Shown here piece by piece: positions 25,764-35,556 of a DNA stretch of 64,000 bases. Numbering within the stretch: the first letter of the stretch is position 1; the number at the start of each line of letters is the position of its first letter. This DNA is from Desulfovibrio sp. Its GTDB lineage: Bacteria > Desulfobacterota > Desulfovibrionia > Desulfovibrionales > Desulfovibrionaceae. Location: assembly GCA_030145055.1 (NCBI GenBank), contig JAQYWK010000006.1:1-64000 (forward strand), given 5' to 3'. The notes beneath the pieces are model-generated. The model was not told the DNA's origin, made no database searches, and saw nothing but the letters and a program-made list of their open reading frames with translations. The position numbers were made by a program, and so were the translations under genes.

Positions 25764-26334
25764 ATATCCTCCGCGAAAAACTATTAGACAATCACAGTAT
25801 ATTAACATTTGAACTTTATAACAAGCTTACCTACAAAGTGCTTACCCTAAGAAAAGACAATTTCCAATGTAAAATACTGCTAGTAGAGCCCAAGCCTACT
25901 ACTGTCTGCAGTAAAGAAATTATAAACAAAAAGACTCTAAAATCTATGGGCTAAAACCTCTAGATGAAAGGTTATCTATATACCATCTTTGATGCGCCCG
26001 TACACAACCTCTACTTAATTAGCAGCTCTTGAAAAGTAAGCTTGTCAAAGAAGCCAATCTTAGACAGGCCAGTAATTGAAATTTTAGGATGTTAGTGGTC
26101 TTTCGCTTCGAGATCCATGCTGGGGATGGTTAAGTGGATATCTGTACATAGATGATAATTTTCTATAAGCTTTCGAAGTATTTCAAGAACAACAACGAGA
26201 CTTCAAGTATTTTATCGAGTATTCCACAATATACCTATATAGATAAACACTATATAGAACGCTGCCATGACCGAACATTCCTGTTTACCTCTCGAGATAA
26301 ACATAAACATTTCACACCTAACCGGATTTACCAA
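25764..26334. other. divergent intergenic region upstream of zorA
   Basis: No convincing gene. The zorA frame is open back to an ATG at 26152 but that stretch is unlike the family. A hairpin at 25875-25913 (TACTGC-TAGTAG against CTACTA...GCAGTA, six-base bulge) could be a small structured RNA or operator. Promoters for the PH/TerB pair and for Zorya must lie here. Confidence 0.45.
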
Positions 26335-27654
26335 ATGAATATAGACTGGAATACCTTACTTACTGGGCCGAATATATTTTTCTTCACTTGCATCGTTTTG
26401 TGCTTAATTTCAGGACTGATAAAAGGTGGTGGATCACGGAGCTCTCTAGTTAATTCATTACCAGGAATGGCCATATCCTTCGGTATTCTTGGTACTTTTA
26501 CTGGAATATTTATAGGATTAATGGATTTTAATGAAAATGAAATTTCAAAAAGTATCCCATTAATGCTGGGAGGAATGAAAACAGCTTTCGCAACTTCACT
26601 AGGTGGAATGTTAACCTCTATCATTTTAAAAGCCTGGTTCTCTATACGTGATGATAATAGCCTAATTGCCTCAGATGATCCGATAAAAAGCTTACAAAAA
26701 ATTGAGTCCGCAATAGTTTCATGTTTTAAATCAGATGAAGAATATTCTTTAGTTTCACAAGTTAAATTAATTCGCCAAGAACTAATCGATGGCCGACGCG
26801 AGACAAAGGTAGCTTTTCAGGAGTTTGCTGATCAGTTCTCGAAAATGGCTTCAGAATCACTTGTTAATGAGCTTCAAAAAGTTGTCGATAAATTTAATAC
26901 AATGTTGAATGATCTTGTCAATGAATCCTTCAAAGAGCTTACCGAGTCTACAATTAGATTAAATGAATGGCAAAACGAATACCAAATAACAATTAAGCTA
27001 AACCAGACTCAGCTACAAGAAATGCTAGAACATATAACACAATTGCACCAAACATTTACAGAAACTGCATCTAGACTACAAGAGGCTGACAAAACTTTCG
27101 AAAGTATCGACAAAAGCCTAACCGCAATTTCAACATCGGGAACCGAACTAGACGAACATTCAAAAGCACTTTCAAATCAAAATGCGCTACTAGAGGCATC
27201 CATTACATCAATTCGCGATATCGGCATTGATGCCCAAAAAGTCGTACCTGAAATTTCAGATAAAATGACTAAAATAATTTCAGATATTTCGGCCTTACAA
27301 AATAGTTCGAACTTATTTGTCACAGAGACAACCAACAAACTTGAATCAGGTGTGGATAAAATTACAAGCACACTAGTTGAAACTTCTGAAGCTATGCAGA
27401 ATACAACTAAAGACTTCGTCGAGAAGACGACAAATGAATTGAAAGCTGACTATGATCATCTTTCCAAGAGCACTCAAGAACACGTTGTTGCAATAGAAAA
27501 ATCACTAGAAAAAGAATTAACTAATTCACTAAATTCACTAGCAGGAGCACTTACAGCTCTCTCAAACCAATTTGTCTCAGACTACGCCCCGCTTACCGAA
27601 AAATTACGTGAAGTAGTTGCAATTGCGGAGGCAAGCCGTGTTCACTCGAACTAA
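26335..27654 (+). CDS. zorA: Zorya motor protein ZorA (MotA/TolQ/ExbB-like)
   Basis: 439 residues from the ATG at 26335, chosen because the protein then begins with MNIDWNTLLTGPNIFFF, directly leading into the first membrane helix; no strong ribosome site is visible and an ATG at 26152 is an alternative. Three hydrophobic helices (about 12-30, 45-68, 86-108), with the pore-lining MotA-type stretch FGILGTFTGIFIGL and a second GGMKTAFATSLGGMLTS. From about 150 to the end it is a long Ser/Thr/Lys/Glu-rich coiled coil, the cytoplasmic tail typical of ZorA. With ZorB it forms a proton-driven membrane motor that senses phage at the envelope. zorB overlaps its end by 17 bases. Confidence 0.9.
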   Translation: MNIDWNTLLTGPNIFFFTCIVLCLISGLIKGGGSRSSLVNSLPGMAISFGILGTFTGIFIGLMDFNENEISKSIPLMLGGMKTAFATSLGGMLTSIILKAWFSIRDDNSLIASDDPIKSLQKIESAIVSCFKSDEEYSLVSQVKLIRQELIDGRRETKVAFQEFADQFSKMASESLVNELQKVVDKFNTMLNDLVNESFKELTESTIRLNEWQNEYQITIKLNQTQLQEMLEHITQLHQTFTETASRLQEADKTFESIDKSLTAISTSGTELDEHSKALSNQNALLEASITSIRDIGIDAQKVVPEISDKMTKIISDISALQNSSNLFVTETTNKLESGVDKITSTLVETSEAMQNTTKDFVEKTTNELKADYDHLSKSTQEHVVAIEKSLEKELTNSLNSLAGALTALSNQFVSDYAPLTEKLREVVAIAEASRVHSN

Positions 27655-28339
27655 TTCTGAAGATTACTGGCCTGCCATATCTGATCTAATGTCAGGTTTA
27701 ATGCTTGTTTTCTTACTGATAGCTATTGCCTATATGCATAATGTCGCCGAAGGACAAAAGAGAATAAAAAAAGTAGCAGTTGCCTACCAAGAAGCCCAGG
27801 TTAGCCTTTATGAATCTTTAATGGACGAGTTCAAAAAAGACCTCCCAAAATGGAAAGCAAAAATTGATAAGGAAACTTTATCTGTGCAATTCATGGAGCC
27901 AGAAGTTTTGTTCCGAACAGGAAGTGCAGAGGTCACTCCGACTTTCAAACAAATACTGAATGATTTTTTCCCACGATACTTAGAAATACTTTTTTCTGAC
28001 AAATACTCTGGAAATATTGATGAGGTAAGGATTGAAGGCCACACTTCTTCTGAATGGAGTAATGGACATGCCTCCCCTGAGATTGCCTATTTTAATAATA
28101 TGCGGCTCTCACAAGATAGAACTAGAGCCGTCCTACAATACTGCTACAGCTTGGCAACCAATGTTGATCAGCAATCAAAAATGAGAAAGTATGTTACAGC
28201 CAATGGACTATCATCAAGTCAGCTTGAAAAGGACAATTCTGGTAAAGAATTAAAAAAACTATCCCGTAGGGTTGAATTTAGAACAAGAACTAACGCAGAG
28301 CACAAGATCGTCGAAATAATAGAAGAGTTCAACAAATGA
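27638..28339 (+). CDS. zorB: Zorya stator protein ZorB (MotB/OmpA-like)
   Basis: 233 residues from the GTG at 27638 (GGAGG six bases upstream), inside the end of zorA. One N-terminal membrane helix (about 17-36) with the MotB-type Asp at residue 16 (WPAISDLMSGLML), the likely proton-binding residue. The C-terminal OmpA-like peptidoglycan-binding domain has EVRIEGHTSSEW and NMRLSQDRTRAVLQYC, ending with RRVEFR. It anchors the ZorA motor to the cell wall. Confidence 0.9.
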   Translation: MFTRTNSEDYWPAISDLMSGLMLVFLLIAIAYMHNVAEGQKRIKKVAVAYQEAQVSLYESLMDEFKKDLPKWKAKIDKETLSVQFMEPEVLFRTGSAEVTPTFKQILNDFFPRYLEILFSDKYSGNIDEVRIEGHTSSEWSNGHASPEIAYFNNMRLSQDRTRAVLQYCYSLATNVDQQSKMRKYVTANGLSSSQLEKDNSGKELKKLSRRVEFRTRTNAEHKIVEIIEEFNK

Positions 28340-29217
28340 AACTCCCTAATTACTTAAAATGTCTAGAAGTTAAAGACCTTCTTATAAAAATGGGAGTACA
28401 AAATATTCCCGAATTATCCCACGTTACTTTTGTCAGAAAGGTCACAAAAACAACGACAATTGAAATTGAAAATCCTAAACTAACATTTAATAAAAAAATA
28501 TATTTAGAATCAGTACCAGTCAGCCAGACCAATGTTTCCATCGGAAAAGACGGAACTATTGAAGTAAATGGAATTAAGGCCTGCGCTTATATTAAAAAGC
28601 AAAGACAGGGAATTGATATGTATAATAAAACGTCCACATATCGATACCATTTATGCAACTGTAAAACCATCGAACAAATGATCAATGGCGGAAGAAAAGA
28701 TAGATATGTCTCGACAACTCGTGATGATGGCTTATTCGAAGTAATTGACCAGATAGGAGGTTCTGCTCGCAAGTTAGAGCTACGTCTTGAGTTGTGTCAT
28801 AATTGTAAAAAAATTCTTGAACACAAAAGAATGCTACCAAATCCATATTCTCTAAAAAGTTTTTTCAATAAATATCAACCAGAGATACCAAAAACAATTA
28901 AAAGAACTGAATCTGTTCTTGTAGAAGAACAGTACGCACCAAACCACAATGAAATTGCCGTCCTATTTAAAGAACAAGTTGGCTATAAATGCCAGCTATG
29001 CGGTGTAAATTGCTCAACCACCAAACAATGTATACATCTTCACCATAAAGATGGAAATGGGCAAAATAATTTGGCGCACAATTTAAATGTTCTTTGTACT
29101 GATTGCCACTCAAAACAATATAATCATTCACAGATGCTAGCAAATTTAAATTTCAAACGACAAATTGATACGATTATAGGACTTAGAAGCGAGCAAAAGA
29201 TTCACACGGTTGGATAG
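28336..29217 (+). CDS. zorE: Zorya type II effector ZorE-like HNH endonuclease
   Basis: 293 residues; its ATG overlaps the zorB stop (ATGA). The C-terminal HNH domain is clear: zinc Cys pair CQLC (near 219-222), HLHHKDGNGQNN (near 235-246, catalytic His and Asn), NLNVLCTDCHSKQ (near 250-265). The N-terminal 200 residues have a CxxC pair (CHNCKK near 155) but no named domain. Together zorA-zorB-HNH is the type II Zorya layout, where ZorE nicks DNA on activation. The system ends here. Confidence 0.87.
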   Translation: MKLPNYLKCLEVKDLLIKMGVQNIPELSHVTFVRKVTKTTTIEIENPKLTFNKKIYLESVPVSQTNVSIGKDGTIEVNGIKACAYIKKQRQGIDMYNKTSTYRYHLCNCKTIEQMINGGRKDRYVSTTRDDGLFEVIDQIGGSARKLELRLELCHNCKKILEHKRMLPNPYSLKSFFNKYQPEIPKTIKRTESVLVEEQYAPNHNEIAVLFKEQVGYKCQLCGVNCSTTKQCIHLHHKDGNGQNNLAHNLNVLCTDCHSKQYNHSQMLANLNFKRQIDTIIGLRSEQKIHTVG

Positions 29218-29434
29218 ATAATTCTTAGTGTTAATAAAAAGAAAAGATACTTCCGCTGGTGTATATCTAAGCAAATAGCAACATAAAAATATCTCTTGAA
29301 CACCAATAAACACATCAAGCGTTACCATGATCACACTAAATAATCCTGCGATAAAGATCTCAGATGCAGTTCAGTCAACCAAGCGAGACAACTATAGAAC
29401 CCATTTCCATCATCAAATCAAAAAATAGTACCTT

Positions 29435-32400
29435 CTAACCTCCATTTAAAATTTTTTTTAAAGTACGGACAAACTCCATTTTTTTAAACCTTATTCCTTT
29501 CGACAAATCAAAAAGATCTTCCCACCGTCCACTATGATTTCCTCGCCTTAAGCCGAGCTTCAAAGGCGAACAGTATAGAACAATATGCCTGTACTTTTCA
29601 GTACGGACATAGCTTTCAATAAGACCGCCCCACTCATCAGGACAATTTTTCGCCCAACCTTTTCTCTCAATATGGGGAAGTTCTTCCCAGGTACTAGGAA
29701 CCAAGTTTGGCTTTGATCCCGCTGTTGATGAAGTTGCGACAATTTCCAGCACTAAACATGGCTCATCTAACAAAGAATCCACAAGCTTATGCATTGCCAA
29801 ATAAGCCTGAAGACAGACTCTGCCGCGAGATTGAGTAGACAAGTGTAAAACCCCGCCATTCAGCATAGTTACGGGAGACATTTCCACATCGGAGTCACCA
29901 GTATGCCTGACCAGCTCAGTAAAATGCTCCGTAAACCACTCATAAACATCTGCCATAAAGTTTTTGTTTTCATTCATTTCTGTCCCCTTCAAAGAAAGCG
30001 CATGTCCAAATTCCTCAAAATAAAATTCCCGTTCCGACTGCACTGGAAAAGGATAGACAGCCCTATAACAAACATCACACTCAACACACCCTTTGCAGCT
30101 AAGCATTCGAAACCGTGCACCACAATCAGCAACATTAGTAGCAATGTGTGGAATCAAATTTATTTCATCCTTAGAAATTCTTTTTGCGAGCAAAACAACA
30201 AACCAAACCACCCCCCGATCAAATAGAACTTGCCCAAATCTGTTGTCGCGACAATATTCAGTTATTTTTTCCAAATTATATTCTATAGCCCCGCAAGAGA
30301 TTGGAGTTCGCAATACCCAACATTTATCCAGCTCCTCCAGCAGCACTTCTGCTTTCGCAGCATACGAGCAATCCTCTGCTCCTTCAACAAAGGGCGGATC
30401 GAGTTCAATAACAGCCGTAACTGTTCCCACTCTGCGGTTGAGTTCAAAGCACTCAACAAACTCCCTTCTCACACCAACTGCTTCACCAGCATAAACCTCA
30501 GAGCTGACATCTAAGGGGCTTTTATCTCGAGCACAAACGAGAATTCTAACATTGGAACAGCCGGCAAACCACTTCTCATAGTCATCAGTCCCTAAAGGAA
30601 GTTCAAAAGAAGCTAAATTTAATCGCTGCAGATAGGATAATTTGACACCTATTTTACGATTAAAATCTTTAAATTCACTATTACAACTATTGATACGTTC
30701 AATTTCATCTTTGTAGCCACGCAACACCTTATCGCCTGCATGAAAAGAGCATTCCGGCATATATTCAACAATATTATTAGAAAATGAATCTGGCAGTATG
30801 GGAGAATCAGCCCAAGAAAGATCAGCAACAGAAATTTTAGCAGCGTCCCGCTCTTTTAAACCAAGATCAAGCATACAGTCACATTTACATTTTTCAGAAA
30901 GTACCCGCTTAACCTGCATTTCATCCAGCGTATCTGCCAGATATGGGAATCCAACTTTAAGTTTAGGATGACTGCAACTTATATCGCTAAATTTGAATTT
31001 ACTTATTTTACGAGAATAAGCACTTCCAAATCGGTCCACCCTGCCAATCCTCTGCTCCAAATCACCAGGAGTCCAAGCAACTCCGTAGTTTTCAACTTCA
31101 TCACAAAACAGATGCAGGTCTACGCCTTCTTTCAACACATCCGTACAGACAAGTACGTTAGGATGAACAGGAAATTTAAATTGCCGGATCGCGTTTTTAT
31201 CACGCAAACGTCCGGATCTCCCGTACACAGGTTTCATTCTGAAAAAAACGCCATCAATGTCGTTACAAACACTCTCCCAAGTAGACTTAGAATTACTCCG
31301 CAAACACTTATCTACAATCAGCTCAAAATGGAGTATCCACCTGCGAATTTTTTCCCTCCAATTCTCTATATATTCCTCAAGAGGTTCAGGAAATCTCATC
31401 CCTCTATCATTATTGAGGAACCATAACATTTTTTGAGGGAGGCTCACCTTCTCAGGCTTAATTTCTTTAACAAACCGATGAAGAATATAAAGATCCACTA
31501 AAAAATCTGTCTGCCGCATAGATTGCAGAATGCACCTTTGCAACGAGGCTATCTTATACCCGTCTTCGGCACTATCACTACTTTTTAACACCCACTCAGC
31601 TGAAGAAATATCAGATTCCTTCAAAACCAAATTTACAAGATCCCTCCAATCAATATCGTTAAGTGAATCTTCTTCCTTCCCTAAAAGTTGCTTATGTTCA
31701 TAAGCAAGAAAGCCCCCAAAAGGGTTATTTGACTTGCGTTCGCCTTTGATTAAAAGGCGGTTTCTGAAGGAAAACATTAAACCGCTCTTCTGCCTACCCT
31801 TTTTCTTTTTTCCAAGTAAAGCCTTATAATATGGAAGCTCTGAACATTTAGAGACATCCTCTTTGACCTCCCCCTTGCTATCCTCTTTGATCTCTTCTTT
31901 CCGATCCTCTTCAGAAAGATTAAGATTCCAAAACCAGGAGAAATCATTTTCCTTTAGCGTATTCAGATTCTTCGTAATCAGGCAGCTAGAACTATCCGCA
32001 AGCACTACACTCCAACATCTAATACGCTCATTCACTTCACCTTGAAATTTTTTCAAAAGTTCATTCACAAGCTCATCAACTGTATCCAGCCGCCTTACAA
32101 ATATTATTTTCTTATTGTTACTTCCATTTTTAAAACACCCCTCGAAAGACTTCTCAACTGTAGAGGTGACCTTTGCATGCGGCAAACACAATTGCTCCTT
32201 TTTATCCCCCATTTCCTTCCTAAAGCTTGTATTAAGATTATCAATAAAGGAGCGATCAGGTGACTTTTTAGAGCGGTCTTTACGGCTAAGAGCGGAACTC
32301 TGTTCAAACTCTTTACCGCCTTTTGAACTACAATCCGAAGCCAGATGCGGATCATTCTCTATAGCCCCTTCCCTGCTGATACAATGGTTTTTCACAGAGG

Positions 32401-33604
32401 ATGCAAGTGACTCAAACGAAGATAGTTCACCCTGCCTGAAACTTTTATCATTACCCTGCAACATACTTACAAGACGCTTCTGCACTAACGCCATAGCCAG
32501 AGAGGTAAAAGGGTCATTATTACTTGAAATTCGCTCCCGTGAATAACTGCGATAATCTAGCTTGCCGTACTCGTTATCGCTGTAGTCCAAATACTTTCGC
32601 TGCCGTCTTACGAGCATTTTTTTCAATAGAAGAGGTAAATCCAGCTCTCCAGAAGCCCCCATCATTTCAAGATTGAAGTGAGGACACTTTATTTCGTAAC
32701 AAGCCTTGCAGTCTACCTCATAACCACTGGGAAAACCTTCGTCCCGTGTACACAGGTATTTATCCAAACTACATATATCTGCATTTGACGTATGAATTGG
32801 GGTTGCACTCAGGAACAGCCATCTCTCTGCATTTTTACGAAACATGCTTATTATATTGGAATTTTGCTGATTACCCGTATGTCTGAGATATTGAGCTTCA
32901 TCAAAGACCACTAGATCAACTTTGTGAGCGGCCAACAAAGAACCCAGTCTTTTGCAGAACAACCCGTTAAGCTTGCGTATTATTTCTAGACGCGTCTTAT
33001 CTGAATCAGCCTGTTTATAAGCAGTAATAGATGCTGTTTCCTCTTCAGAACAACGGTTCAGTCCGATCTCATTCAAAAACACCATATATTCTTCAGAAAC
33101 GTCATTCGGGAGTTTTTTGTCATCTCTTTTAAACCATAGAGGACGTCTGAAAGACGAATACCTAAGCATGTGAATTTTTGTATTGCCGAGTAACAATGAG
33201 CCTGCAAAATCTCGTAGACGGTGATGTACTTCTAAAACTTGAGGCGGAGGTGTATGTAATGAATTTTTTATTGAACCATCATTAATATTGAGGCAATTTT
33301 TCAAAAAAAAGTCCCACTCAGTACTCCACTGTTCTTGCAACGGCTCTCCCGGGCAGACAATGACGACTCTAGAATCAGGCTTATTCAAAAATTGAGTGGC
33401 AATAACCCCCATAGCTTGCCGAGTTTTACCCATGCCAACCTCATCAGCCAAATAAGCATAATGTTGTTCGCAAAGCATCTTCCACAAAGCAGCAACACCT
33501 TTGCTTTGAAGCGAAGCCTGCAAACTTACTTCGGCTTTATCATCACTACCATCAAAATTAATATATGAGCGTATAATCTCGGCTGAAATTTCTTTAGACC
33601 ACAT
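29435..33604 (-). CDS. giant SNF2-type SF2 helicase of an unassigned three-gene operon
   Basis: 1389 residues from the ATG at 33604 (AAGGA upstream), which overlaps the stop of the PLD gene. SNF2 ATPase motifs: Walker A ADEVGMGKT (53-61), DEAQ box VVFDEAQYLRH (about 235), FLSATPIHT motif III. The helicase C half lies far downstream (about 830-880): CTDVLKEGVDLH and QRIGRVDRFG. In between is a very large polar insertion of Ser/Lys/Glu-rich sequence. Near residue 1167 is CKGCVECDVC, a C-x2-C-x2-C-x2-C cluster that could hold Fe-S or zinc. Presumed DNA translocase acting with the PLD nuclease. It is convergent with Zorya. Confidence 0.87.
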   Translation of the reverse strand: MWSKEISAEIIRSYINFDGSDDKAEVSLQASLQSKGVAALWKMLCEQHYAYLADEVGMGKTRQAMGVIATQFLNKPDSRVVIVCPGEPLQEQWSTEWDFFLKNCLNINDGSIKNSLHTPPPQVLEVHHRLRDFAGSLLLGNTKIHMLRYSSFRRPLWFKRDDKKLPNDVSEEYMVFLNEIGLNRCSEEETASITAYKQADSDKTRLEIIRKLNGLFCKRLGSLLAAHKVDLVVFDEAQYLRHTGNQQNSNIISMFRKNAERWLFLSATPIHTSNADICSLDKYLCTRDEGFPSGYEVDCKACYEIKCPHFNLEMMGASGELDLPLLLKKMLVRRQRKYLDYSDNEYGKLDYRSYSRERISSNNDPFTSLAMALVQKRLVSMLQGNDKSFRQGELSSFESLASSVKNHCISREGAIENDPHLASDCSSKGGKEFEQSSALSRKDRSKKSPDRSFIDNLNTSFRKEMGDKKEQLCLPHAKVTSTVEKSFEGCFKNGSNNKKIIFVRRLDTVDELVNELLKKFQGEVNERIRCWSVVLADSSSCLITKNLNTLKENDFSWFWNLNLSEEDRKEEIKEDSKGEVKEDVSKCSELPYYKALLGKKKKGRQKSGLMFSFRNRLLIKGERKSNNPFGGFLAYEHKQLLGKEEDSLNDIDWRDLVNLVLKESDISSAEWVLKSSDSAEDGYKIASLQRCILQSMRQTDFLVDLYILHRFVKEIKPEKVSLPQKMLWFLNNDRGMRFPEPLEEYIENWREKIRRWILHFELIVDKCLRSNSKSTWESVCNDIDGVFFRMKPVYGRSGRLRDKNAIRQFKFPVHPNVLVCTDVLKEGVDLHLFCDEVENYGVAWTPGDLEQRIGRVDRFGSAYSRKISKFKFSDISCSHPKLKVGFPYLADTLDEMQVKRVLSEKCKCDCMLDLGLKERDAAKISVADLSWADSPILPDSFSNNIVEYMPECSFHAGDKVLRGYKDEIERINSCNSEFKDFNRKIGVKLSYLQRLNLASFELPLGTDDYEKWFAGCSNVRILVCARDKSPLDVSSEVYAGEAVGVRREFVECFELNRRVGTVTAVIELDPPFVEGAEDCSYAAKAEVLLEELDKCWVLRTPISCGAIEYNLEKITEYCRDNRFGQVLFDRGVVWFVVLLAKRISKDEINLIPHIATNVADCGARFRMLSCKGCVECDVCYRAVYPFPVQSEREFYFEEFGHALSLKGTEMNENKNFMADVYEWFTEHFTELVRHTGDSDVEMSPVTMLNGGVLHLSTQSRGRVCLQAYLAMHKLVDSLLDEPCLVLEIVATSSTAGSKPNLVPSTWEELPHIERKGWAKNCPDEWGGLIESYVRTEKYRHIVLYCSPLKLGLRRGNHSGRWEDLFDLSKGIRFKKMEFVRTLKKILNGG

Positions 33605-35552
33605 CAAGAGTATCCTTTTGAACAAAACATAATTCGGCTTTAAACCAATTAATAATTTTTTTAGGGCACTGACTTCTAGCCCCTATTTTGCCGAACATGC
33701 CCTTGAGTGAAGGTGCCCCTCTTACCAATTCAACCACTTCTTTTTCGAGTTTACCCAACTCAGACTTCAAATCGTCTCTCTTGCGGAAAGGATCATCACC
33801 TCCATCCAACTTACCATCAAAAAAGGATAATGTTTCTTCAAGCTCTAGCAACTGAACATATTTATTGATTCTATTCAGTTCGTTTTGAGGCTCTACGTCA
33901 ATAGCTACATACAACTCATTAAGTATGGAGTAATCGACTGCTGTGCATTTTTTTTTCTGAGATAAACGCAATTTATACATAGCCTGAAAAAATACATAAA
34001 AGTTGAAGGATTTACACTCATCCCTGTGCCCTTCTTCGGAGCTGTCACCTATTTCATCGGAAAAAGAATCGTATCCCACGCTCTCAACATCAATTTTAAG
34101 GAGACTATCAATCATCTCATCCAATCTTCGTTTTTTTTTGTAACCAAGATCACTCTCATCCCCTCCCAACTGAATTACCAAACCGTAGTATTTTTCGACT
34201 GTATTCTTATAAGGGTATTTGATAACAAAGCTCCGAATCGGCTTTTTTGCATCGAAATCTAAAGAACCATTGCGAACAAGGTCTTTATACTCAATCCCCC
34301 CAACTAAAAGTGTAAGTTTCTTTCTAAAAACCGGATCGCAATCTATCAAATACTTAAATTTCTTGGCGTCCCAATCATAGAGAACTTCTGCTTCAAAAGG
34401 AGGAAGCGGCGGTGCGCCTTCACTTGCGTCCGTATTAGTAGCAATGCGATCAACATCTAACGTAGTAAACTGCTCACTCCACTTCTTTGATGTTACCGAA
34501 TAACGCAACATCATTTCGACATTACTAAAAGAATCGGATTTTCCAAGCATTGCCGCTTCTGTGAAATTAGCAGATCCAACACAAAGATAATTTCCATTTT
34601 TCTTTTCTAGCCAAAGAACTTTTGCATGCGTAAAGCGTTCGGCTTCACTAGCATTTTCATTATTGCCAAAGTTAAACTTCAAAAACTTATATTTTAAGAG
34701 ATCTTTAGATTCACAGTTAAATAAATGTTTGCCACCTGAAAAGATTGAAGGAACAAAAGATGTATCCCGTGCTCCCAGCTTCCGTCTCAAACATGAGACA
34801 CCAGCCCAGTAGGGAGAAACAACTATAGCCTTATCGTAATCGTGCTTCCCCTTCATACGACTAAGAAGGGACCCACCCTTGTGCTCAGGAAGACCGAGAA
34901 AAAGATCGGGGTAAGAATCAGGTTTGTCTTTAGGGCAATTATTTTCCAGACAATCAAGCAAGTCATTCAATATTATACTCGTTTCACCTTCTTCTGCGGC
35001 AGATCTACTCTTTGAATAGAACCCTGCTCTTTTAAGCATCCATCTCAATAGAATCTCCAGCTCAGAGCGATGCTTATCAACCACCCTAGTGCAACCTATA
35101 ACTTCCCTGTTCCTAGCCCAACCAGAAAAAGAAATATTGCAACTCCCAACACTAAGCCATAACCCTTTCTCTTTTTTATCTACTTTCCCATCACTTATAA
35201 GGTCGCCATACATAAGCATTATCTTAGGATGAAAACGCCCGTTCTTAAGTCCAACTGGAAGCAGACCATAGCGATAATTCCCTTTGGGTTCAGGATGGGC
35301 GGACCGATCACAAATCACAGCTATTTTCCGCCCCTTAAGACTATTATTCAAGCTGTAAGGCAAGACTTCGCTACTTTTTAGATTTTCAAATGAATATCCC
35401 CCAAATAACGGCAAAATATTCGTCTCAAAAAAAGAAGCGGAAAAATTGAATGTCGAAAAAAGGGTTAATTCAGGAGAACGGTCTTTAAAACGACTCAGCA
35501 TATAATCAAAAGTATCTCTAACTTTCAATTTACTATCTTTTTCTGTGCTCAC
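33594..35552 (-). CDS. phospholipase D-like (HKD) nuclease of the same operon
   Basis: 652 residues starting at a GTG (35552) with GGAG upstream, four bases after the previous stop. Two half-sites of the PLD fold: HPKIMLMYG (108) followed by GSCNISFSGW (about 135-144), and HAKVLWLE (about 305) followed by VGSANFTEAA. Each has the His-x-Lys and the GSxN pattern; the PLD Asp of HKD is not obvious, as in many restriction-type PLD nucleases. Residues 1-80 and 420-652 are of unknown fold. Together with a SNF2 helicase this resembles nuclease-helicase defence pairs such as DrmC with DrmD, but without the other DISARM genes. Confidence 0.85.
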   Translation of the reverse strand: MSTEKDSKLKVRDTFDYMLSRFKDRSPELTLFSTFNFSASFFETNILPLFGGYSFENLKSSEVLPYSLNNSLKGRKIAVICDRSAHPEPKGNYRYGLLPVGLKNGRFHPKIMLMYGDLISDGKVDKKEKGLWLSVGSCNISFSGWARNREVIGCTRVVDKHRSELEILLRWMLKRAGFYSKSRSAAEEGETSIILNDLLDCLENNCPKDKPDSYPDLFLGLPEHKGGSLLSRMKGKHDYDKAIVVSPYWAGVSCLRRKLGARDTSFVPSIFSGGKHLFNCESKDLLKYKFLKFNFGNNENASEAERFTHAKVLWLEKKNGNYLCVGSANFTEAAMLGKSDSFSNVEMMLRYSVTSKKWSEQFTTLDVDRIATNTDASEGAPPLPPFEAEVLYDWDAKKFKYLIDCDPVFRKKLTLLVGGIEYKDLVRNGSLDFDAKKPIRSFVIKYPYKNTVEKYYGLVIQLGGDESDLGYKKKRRLDEMIDSLLKIDVESVGYDSFSDEIGDSSEEGHRDECKSFNFYVFFQAMYKLRLSQKKKCTAVDYSILNELYVAIDVEPQNELNRINKYVQLLELEETLSFFDGKLDGGDDPFRKRDDLKSELGKLEKEVVELVRGAPSLKGMFGKIGARSQCPKKIINWFKAELCFVQKDTLDVV

Positions 35553-35556
35553 TCTT

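Noticed and set aside
26152-26334. N-terminal extension of ZorA
   Set aside because: The 61 added residues are polar and unlike the family, which starts just before the first membrane helix; kept only as an alternative start.
34026-34262. Plus-strand frames opposite the PLD and SNF2 genes
   Set aside because: They are antisense shadows of two clearly coding minus-strand genes.
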